Assembly (NCBI RefSeq): GCF_001690495.1 | Contig: NZ_LZGS01000035.1 | Location: 310,001 to 374,000, forward strand | Direction: 5' to 3' | DNA: 64,000 bases | Origin: Gilliamella sp. App4-10 | Lineage (GTDB): Bacteria > Pseudomonadota > Gammaproteobacteria > Enterobacterales > Orbaceae | Shown: in pieces, positions 59,126 through 64,000 of the stretch | Numbering within the stretch: position 1 is the stretch's first letter | Layout of the letters: each line of letters opens with the position of its first letter | Notes under the pieces: model-generated | Seen by the model: only the letters and a program-made list of their open reading frames with translations | Told to the model about the DNA's origin: nothing | Database searches by the model: none | Position numbers and translations under genes: made by a program

Positions 59126-61207
59126 TTAATTAGTCTGTTCGATTGGTGAATCAAACGAGATAATCTCGTTAATAGAGCTATTACCTTTTAATCTGGGATA
59201 TTTAGGCGCAAAATCAAGTAATATCTCGATAGATTCATCCAAGTAAGCATCAGGTTGTTTATAATCTTTAGGTAAATCATCTAATTTAGTGATTGATGGT
59301 AAACCAGCTTTATTTAAACGTTCATTCATTCTTTTTAAACCACGCTCTTCATTAGTTTTTTGTTCTGCTTCTCGTTTTTTCTTATTAAGCGAAACAATAT
59401 ATTGACGATCTTTTTTATCATTAAGCCTTTTGATATCTTCATCAATATAAATAAATTCAGGATTCTGTGAAATTCGAGTTAAATGTTGCGATTCTAAATC
59501 AGGTAATAACGGCTTAATATTGGCAACAGTCAAATAATCAGCTGATGCTATTTTATCCCAAGGTAATGCATTATCTAAGAATCGTTCACCTGTTTCATCA
59601 ACATACTTAACTTTATTCATTTCAATGTCCGGCTCAACACCTTTTAATTGAGTACTACCTCCATTGATACGATAAAACTTTTGAATAGTGTATTGAGCAC
59701 CGCCTAGTTCAGGCCAATTAGGATGTAATCTTGCATCAACCGGATAAGAAATGTTACGAGAAGTTTGTACAGTTCCTTTACCATAAGTCGTTTCACCAAC
59801 AATTAATGCGCGCCCATAATCTTGCATAGCAGCAGAAAATATTTCTGATGCTGATGCACTATAGCGATTAACCATTACAACAAGTGGTCCGGTATATTCG
59901 ATACCTTTATTTTTATCATCGTAAGTAATAACTTTTTGCAAATTGTCACGTACTTGAACAACAGGTCCACTATCAATAAATAAACCAGTTAAAGTAATAA
60001 CCTCGGCTAATGAACCGCCACCATTATCACGTAAATCAATAACCAGACCTTGTAAATTTTCTTTATTCGCTTTCGATAAAAGAGATTCCACTTTTTCGGT
60101 TAATCCCATGTAGAAACTCGGTATTTCAATAACCCCTACTTTACCGCGCTGATTATCAATGATCTTCAATTTCGCTTCACGATCTTCAAAATGAATTTTA
60201 TCACGAGTAAGCTCAATGACTTTGGCCTTACTATTGTTACCTGCTGGTAAAATTTCTAACTTAACTATAGTCCCTTTTGGTCCACGAATTTTATCGACAA
60301 TATCATCTAAACGCCAACCGATAACATCTTCAATTGCAGAATCACTTTGACCTACGCCAATGATTTTATCGCCAACAGAAAACAGCTTACTTTTTTCAGC
60401 AGGTCCGCCAGTGACAAAAGACATAATCACGGTATAGTCGTCTTGTTGACTTAATGTTGCCCCAATACCTTCAAATGATAAACTCATTTCAGAATCAAAA
60501 TCTCGTTTTTTACGTGGTGCTAAATAGCTAGTGTGGGGGTCGATTTCTCTTGCAAATGCATTCATAAATACCTGAAACGCATCTTCATTATTTGATTGTA
60601 TGATCGTCTTTAGAACGCGATTATAACGTTTAGCTAATACCTCGCGAATCTCTTTTTCATTTTTCCCAGATAAAGATAAACTGAGTTCGTCATATTTAAC
60701 GCGTTTATCCCAATAGGCATCAAGTTCGGCTTCAGAAATTGGCCATGCAATTTCTTCACGATTAAAATCAACTTCATCATTAACAGAAAAATCCATAGGG
60801 CGCTGTAAAACTGTAAGTGCATATTGATAACGGTTATAGCGTTTTTTTAAAAAAAGATTATAAATGTCATAAGCCGTTTTTAAATTGCCATCAATTAATT
60901 CTTGACCTAAAGACTCTTGCCTGTTTCGAAAGCTATCCACATCACTTTGAATAAATATGAATTTATTACCGTCTAATAATTTGAAATAGCGATCAAAAAT
61001 CTGAGCAGAAAAAGCACCATTTAAGGCAAAATTACGATAATGTGATTGGGTAAAAAAATTGGTTACACGTTTAGCAACAACTTGGTGAATCTCGTCTTGC
61101 CTCAAAACAGGTATTTGTTCTCCAACTTGTGGCTTTGCCTGAACATTTTGACTAACAATACCTAAAATAAGACCGGCTGTAATAATACCTTTCAGTAATT
61201 TATTCAT
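59126..61207 (-). CDS. prc: Tail-specific periplasmic protease Prc
   Basis: Prc degrades periplasmic proteins with nonpolar C-termini and processes PBP3; with NlpI it degrades MepS. The 693-residue protein has a signal peptide (LLKGIITAGLILGIVSQNVQA), a PDZ domain (EGIGATLSQQDDYTVIMSF...AEKSKLFSVGDKIIGVG, about residues 240-320) and the Ser/Lys dyad in VVMVNRYSASASEIFSAAMQDYGRALIVGETTYGKGTV. A long C-terminal extension follows. It sits nine bases after proQ, as in enterics. Confidence 0.96.
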   Translation of the reverse strand: MNKLLKGIITAGLILGIVSQNVQAKPQVGEQIPVLRQDEIHQVVAKRVTNFFTQSHYRNFALNGAFSAQIFDRYFKLLDGNKFIFIQSDVDSFRNRQESLGQELIDGNLKTAYDIYNLFLKKRYNRYQYALTVLQRPMDFSVNDEVDFNREEIAWPISEAELDAYWDKRVKYDELSLSLSGKNEKEIREVLAKRYNRVLKTIIQSNNEDAFQVFMNAFAREIDPHTSYLAPRKKRDFDSEMSLSFEGIGATLSQQDDYTVIMSFVTGGPAEKSKLFSVGDKIIGVGQSDSAIEDVIGWRLDDIVDKIRGPKGTIVKLEILPAGNNSKAKVIELTRDKIHFEDREAKLKIIDNQRGKVGVIEIPSFYMGLTEKVESLLSKANKENLQGLVIDLRDNGGGSLAEVITLTGLFIDSGPVVQVRDNLQKVITYDDKNKGIEYTGPLVVMVNRYSASASEIFSAAMQDYGRALIVGETTYGKGTVQTSRNISYPVDARLHPNWPELGGAQYTIQKFYRINGGSTQLKGVEPDIEMNKVKYVDETGERFLDNALPWDKIASADYLTVANIKPLLPDLESQHLTRISQNPEFIYIDEDIKRLNDKKDRQYIVSLNKKKREAEQKTNEERGLKRMNERLNKAGLPSITKLDDLPKDYKQPDAYLDESIEILLDFAPKYPRLKGNSSINEIISFDSPIEQTN

Positions 61208-61216
61208 TCAAATTCT

Positions 61217-61765
61217 CTACTTGTTGATAATAAGTTCAGGTTTAACCGTTAATTCCATACCTGTACCAACCTTTACTTTAATATGCTCTTTTTCAATATT
61301 AATTATTTGTACTTTTATAGGTTTCTTACCTACTACAACTTTAACAGAATCACCAATTTTTAGAGTTTTAGCCTTTTTAGAAGGCTCACGTATAGTTTTA
61401 CGTTTTTCTTTTGTACGATCTTTAAGGAGTTTTTTAGCTTTTTCCTTACTCTCTTTCAACTGTTGTTGAGCATGCTCCATCTGTTCTCGATTGATGACTT
61501 CATGAGGGTTGCCATCTAAGTCAACACGGTTAGTCCCTTCTTTTATACTATACAAGTAGCGCCAACTCATGGTGTATGCACGTAGTGCAGCACGAAGTTT
61601 AGTTTTACTAAGTACTTCATTACCATCCAGTCGAGAAAGGATATCTTGAAAAACTCCAATCTTTAATGGTTTTGCTTCACCTTCAAGGGTAAAACAATTC
61701 GGGAATTTTTGAGCTAAATAAGCAATAATTTCTTTACTATTTGTTAATTGAAACTGACTTTCCAT
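61217..61765 (-). CDS. proQ: RNA chaperone ProQ
   Basis: ProQ binds many structured small RNAs and mRNA 3' ends. The 182-residue protein has the N-terminal FinO/ProQ domain (KEIIAYLAQKFPNCFTLEGEAKPLKIGVFQDIL...LRAALRAYTMSWRYLYSIKEGTNRVDLDGN), a lysine-rich linker (about residues 90-130) and a small Tudor-like C-terminal domain (IGDSVKVVVGKKPIKVQIINIEKEHIKVKV). It is shorter than E. coli ProQ (232), mainly in the linker. It precedes prc. Confidence 0.95.
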   Translation of the reverse strand: MESQFQLTNSKEIIAYLAQKFPNCFTLEGEAKPLKIGVFQDILSRLDGNEVLSKTKLRAALRAYTMSWRYLYSIKEGTNRVDLDGNPHEVINREQMEHAQQQLKESKEKAKKLLKDRTKEKRKTIREPSKKAKTLKIGDSVKVVVGKKPIKVQIINIEKEHIKVKVGTGMELTVKPELIINK

Positions 61766-61828
61766 TGTTTATTCCATAGCAGCTAAATTTCACGGGCGTT
61801 AAAGTATAGCGCAGCTTATACAATAACA

Positions 61829-62191
61829 CTAATTATCTTTTTTCTGTTTATTAATAAAAGTAATAAAATCTTTAATACCGTTTCGCATCAACCATGAGGC
61901 AACAATAGATTGTTCTTCAACGGATAACTGTTCAAATGCAGTCATCCAAAGTTGTAAAGGTTCTATCGGCGAAACAACATAACTAGCACTTTCTTCTTCA
62001 ACATATAATGCTTTTTTAACATTAAGTGGTAAGCTATCTATATGATATTCTAAAGCTTTGCCTCGAACACCTGCTCTTTTTCGTGCAATCCAATTTTCAG
62101 CTCTTGCTTTTCGATTAACACCTTGTATCGTTGACGGCATCCCGGCAATACTTGATAGCTCTTTTGATGAGAACCACTCTTTCATTTTCAC
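61829..62191 (-). CDS. Mu-type HTH DNA-binding protein
   Basis: This 120-residue protein has the DNA-binding domain found at the N-terminus of Mu transposase and Mu repressor: EWFSSKELSSIAGMPSTIQGVNRKARAENWIARKRAGVRGKALEYHIDSLP. It is followed by a short acidic helical C-terminus (LQLWMTAFEQLSVEEQSIVASWLMRNGIKDFITFI). It is divergent from an Ner-like gene, the arrangement of the Mu control region, but no transposase or other Mu gene is near. It is probably a domesticated regulator. Confidence 0.85.
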   Translation of the reverse strand: MKMKEWFSSKELSSIAGMPSTIQGVNRKARAENWIARKRAGVRGKALEYHIDSLPLNVKKALYVEEESASYVVSPIEPLQLWMTAFEQLSVEEQSIVASWLMRNGIKDFITFINKQKKDN

Positions 62192-62364
62192 TATCCCATT
62201 TTAGCACAATTAAGAAAAAATTATAGAAATCAAAGAAACTTTGATACAATAAATAAGAAACATGTAATTATTAATAATTCAAGTTCAATTGCAAACTTAC
62301 TCGTTTTAGTAACTTTAGAGCATAACATAGATATACAAGGTTATAAACTAAGAGGAAATAAAAA

Positions 62365-62628
62365 ATGAAAAAAAAGTCTAATGATTGGCATCCAGCAGAC
62401 ATTATCGCCGCCTTAAAAAAGAAAGGTACAACGCTTGCAAATCTATCTCGTCAATCAGGTTTAAGCTCATCAACACTTAGCAATGCATTAGTTCGTCCAT
62501 GGACGAAAGGAGAGATCATTATTGCCAAAGCACTAAATCTAGAGCCTCACCAAATTTGGCCTAGTCGTTATATTAATTCGAGAACAAAGCAACCAATAAA
62601 GCGTGTAATACGCCAGAGCAAAGAATAA
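62365..62628 (+). CDS. sfsB: Ner-like regulator, SfsB/Nlp family
   Basis: This 87-residue HTH protein aligns well with E. coli SfsB (Nlp), a Ner homologue: DWHPADIIAALKKKGTTLANLSRQSGLSSSTLSNALVRPW, then KGEIIIAKALNLEPHQIWPSRY. AGAGG lies nine bases before the ATG. SfsB influences sugar (maltose) gene expression together with CRP in E. coli. The 173-base divergent gap to the Mu-type HTH gene is AT-rich and probably holds operators for both. Confidence 0.88.
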   Translation: MKKKSNDWHPADIIAALKKKGTTLANLSRQSGLSSSTLSNALVRPWTKGEIIIAKALNLEPHQIWPSRYINSRTKQPIKRVIRQSKE

Positions 62629-62672
62629 ATTTTAAAATAATCCGTAATAAAAAATCACTTTAAAATAACAAT

Positions 62673-62709
62673 ATGGAAACATATAGAAACAAATAGTTTC
62701 CATGTTTTT
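62673..62709 (+). terminator. Terminator after the sfsB-like gene
   Basis: The stem ATGGAAAC/GTTTCCAT with a 15-base loop is followed by GTTTTT, 45 bases after the stop. Confidence 0.6.
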
Positions 62710-62840
62710 AATATTAAAAATGCTTTTAGCTTGATTGAAAGTTACTTTATTTTTCAATAATAAAAATATTAGTTCATCTTGAACGTTGCCCAACATATGC
62801 TATTATCTATAAAAAGTATTAACTAGCAGGCAACAATATA

Positions 62841-63203
62841 ATGAAAAATTTAAAAAAAGTTATTATCGCATTATTCCCAATGATAATATTATCAAGCTGC
62901 TCACAAAAGAATTTTATAGAGCAAGGAACCCCACTAAACAAAGAAAAGGTAAGAAATATAGTTGAAGGTTCAACGACTGAATCACAAATGATTACCCTAT
63001 TTGGCGAACCAACAAACCGAAAAAAAATTAATTCAAATGAAAAACAATGGACATATAAATATATTAAAAAAAGTTCAACCAGTCATATAATTATCGGTGA
63101 AACACAATACAATATTATTGAAGGTACACTTGATGTTATCATTTCAAAAGGAGTAGTAACTTGGTTTAACTATGATGAGGAACACAAACAGAAAAAATGG
63201 TAG
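62841..63203 (+). CDS. Small lipoprotein with SmpA/BamE-like fold
   Basis: This 120-residue lipoprotein has a lipobox (LFPMIILSSC, Cys20). The mature part has KVRNIVEGSTTESQMITLFGEPTNRKK then QWTYKY and a final strand pair, the pattern of the SmpA/OmlA (BamE-like) domain in which a start of helix-turn-GxP leads to a beta sheet. It is not BamE itself (no matching central motif). Its function is unknown. It sits alone between two regulators and rnpB. Confidence 0.7.
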   Translation: MKNLKKVIIALFPMIILSSCSQKNFIEQGTPLNKEKVRNIVEGSTTESQMITLFGEPTNRKKINSNEKQWTYKYIKKSSTSHIIIGETQYNIIEGTLDVIISKGVVTWFNYDEEHKQKKW

Positions 63204-63344
63204 TTCAATGTATACGCTGTAATATAGCGCTATCATCATGCGGTGCCATTTAGATAATTTCTTTTATCCTATTAATTGATACTTTATTCCCTAGCAATTT
63301 TGCCCACATTTTTTTTATAAGTCTATTAAAAGAAAATACAATAC

Positions 63345-63372
63345 TGGACAAAATTATACATTACGTTATACT
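63345..63372 (+). promoter_or_regulatory. rnpB promoter
   Basis: TGGACA (63345-63350), a 16-base spacer and TATACT (63367-63372) place the transcription start at 63380, the predicted 5' end of the RNA. Confidence 0.8.
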
Positions 63373-63379
63373 CATCAGC

Positions 63380-63769
63380 GAAATTAACTAGACAATCGCT
63401 GCTTTGTTTTTGTTCTTTGTTCAAAGAGGACAGGCAAAGGGGAGGAAAGTCCGGGCTCCATAGGGCAGAGTGCCAGGTAACACCTGGGGGATTTTAGCGA
63501 GAGCTAAAATTTACGACTAGTGCAACAGAAAGTAAACCGCCGATGGCTTATTTTATAAGATCAGGTAAGGGTGAAAGGGTGTGGTAAGAGCACACCGCGC
63601 AACTGGTAACAGCTGTGGCATGGTAAACTCCACTCGGAGCAAGGTCAAATAGGGATTCATTAGCGCGGCCCGCGTTGAATCCGGGTAGACTGCTTGAGCT
63701 AATGCGTGAGTATTAGCCTAGAGGAATGATTGTCCACGACAGAACCCGGCTTATCGGTTAATTTCACTT
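63380..63769 (+). ncRNA. rnpB: RNase P RNA (M1 RNA)
   Basis: The catalytic RNA of RNase P removes 5' leaders from tRNA precursors. Class A conserved pieces are present in order: GAGGAAAGTCCGGGCTCC, CAGGGTGCCAGGTAAC-like text, AAACCGCCGATGGC, GATCAGGTAAGGGTGAAA, GGTAAGAGCACACCGCGC, GGTAAACTCCAC, GCAAGGTCAAATAGGG and the 3' block CCACGACAGAACCCGGC followed by TTATCGG. The end is near 63769 from comparison with E. coli. The 3' end overlaps the DedA gene stop on the other strand. Confidence 0.97.
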
Positions 63770-64000
63770 TTTACTTCTTATTTTTTTCTCATTGCTGTTT
63801 GATGCAGTTTTTGATGGCGTTTTATTATTGAATAAACGTTTAACTGATAGCAAAACTGAAAATATCAAACCTGACACCAATAAAAAGACAGGTATTAACA
63901 TTAGAAGAGACATTATCTGCTTTTCATATTCTTTAAAAATTGGTGATAACCCAAACAGATAACCTAATGTCACTATCAAGGAAATCCATAATGTCGCACT
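63764..64000 (-). CDS. DedA-family membrane protein, C-terminal part (runs off the window)
   Basis: The frame is open to base 64000 and reads SATLWISLIVTLGYLFGLSP followed by a hydrophobic segment (MSLLMLIPVFLLVSGLIFSVLLS) and a basic tail. The tryptophan, GYLFG and next membrane helix are typical of the C-terminus of DedA proteins such as YqjA and YghB, which support membrane proton homeostasis. The methionine at 63979 is internal. Only the last ~79 codons are visible, so the paralogue cannot be named. Confidence 0.7.
   Translation of the reverse strand, partial: SATLWISLIVTLGYLFGLSPIFKEYEKQIMSLLMLIPVFLLVSGLIFSVLLSVKRLFNNKTPSKTASNSNEKKIRSKK

Overview
The window is AT-rich chromosomal DNA from a gammaproteobacterium. 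The gene orders resemble those of enteric bacteria: rpsO-pnp-nlpI-deaD, lepA-lepB-rnc-era, rpoE-rseA-rseB, proQ-prc, prmB-aroC-yfcA, ygiM-cca and a metT-leuW-gln tRNA cluster. The low GC, compact gene set, P2-type element, type I-F CRISPR and plant-sugar genes fit a host-associated relative such as the Orbales (Gilliamella-like). That placement is inference; no marker gene was compared.

Layout. 1-1210: 5' part of rnr. 1211-2530: a GC-rich anomalous patch, then an orphan type I-F CRISPR array (9 repeats, 8 spacers) with its leader on the right; no cas gene is in the window. 2578-5569: purH-purD. 5822-7294: a secreted DUF823 protein. 7747-12181: lepA-lepB-rnc-era. 12337-14510: rpoE-rseA-rseB (no rseC). 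14739-17944: cyaA divergent from a NUDIX gene. 18317-19117: a YdgH-like periplasmic protein.

19337-32329 is a 13-kb P2-type integrated element bounded by 25-bp perfect direct repeats. It has int, an AlbA_2/HATPase gene and cI on the minus strand, facing cox, small early genes, dam and the gpA replication endonuclease on the plus strand. A holin/endolysin/Rz/Rz1 lysis cassette follows directly. All capsid and tail genes are missing except a decayed gpX remnant at the deletion junction. A Proteus-type lipase and a LexA-box-controlled 57-codon gene lie at the right end. It is either a decaying P2 prophage or a satellite-like derivative.

32378-33085 is a tRNA cluster (Met, Leu, Gln, Gln) containing two decayed tRNA-Leu copies produced by tandem duplication. 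It is followed by cca (which has lost its HD motif) and ygiM. 35033-44002 is a galactoside/glucoside region: alpha-galactosidase, a GalR/GalS-type regulator, a BglH-like porin and beta-galactosidase. GalR-like and CRP-like operators, and a BglG-type antiterminator/terminator leader in front of the porin, link these genes to sugar control. 44101-48321 holds recB, sixA and yfcZ. 49003-54703 is the RNA-turnover cluster deaD, nlpI, pnp, rpsO. 54853-61765 has a LysR regulator, yfcA, aroC, prmB, tRNA-Ser, a 29-residue YnhF-like membrane peptide, prc and proQ. The end holds a Mu-type HTH gene divergent from an sfsB/Ner-like gene, a small lipoprotein, rnpB and the 3' part of a DedA-family gene.
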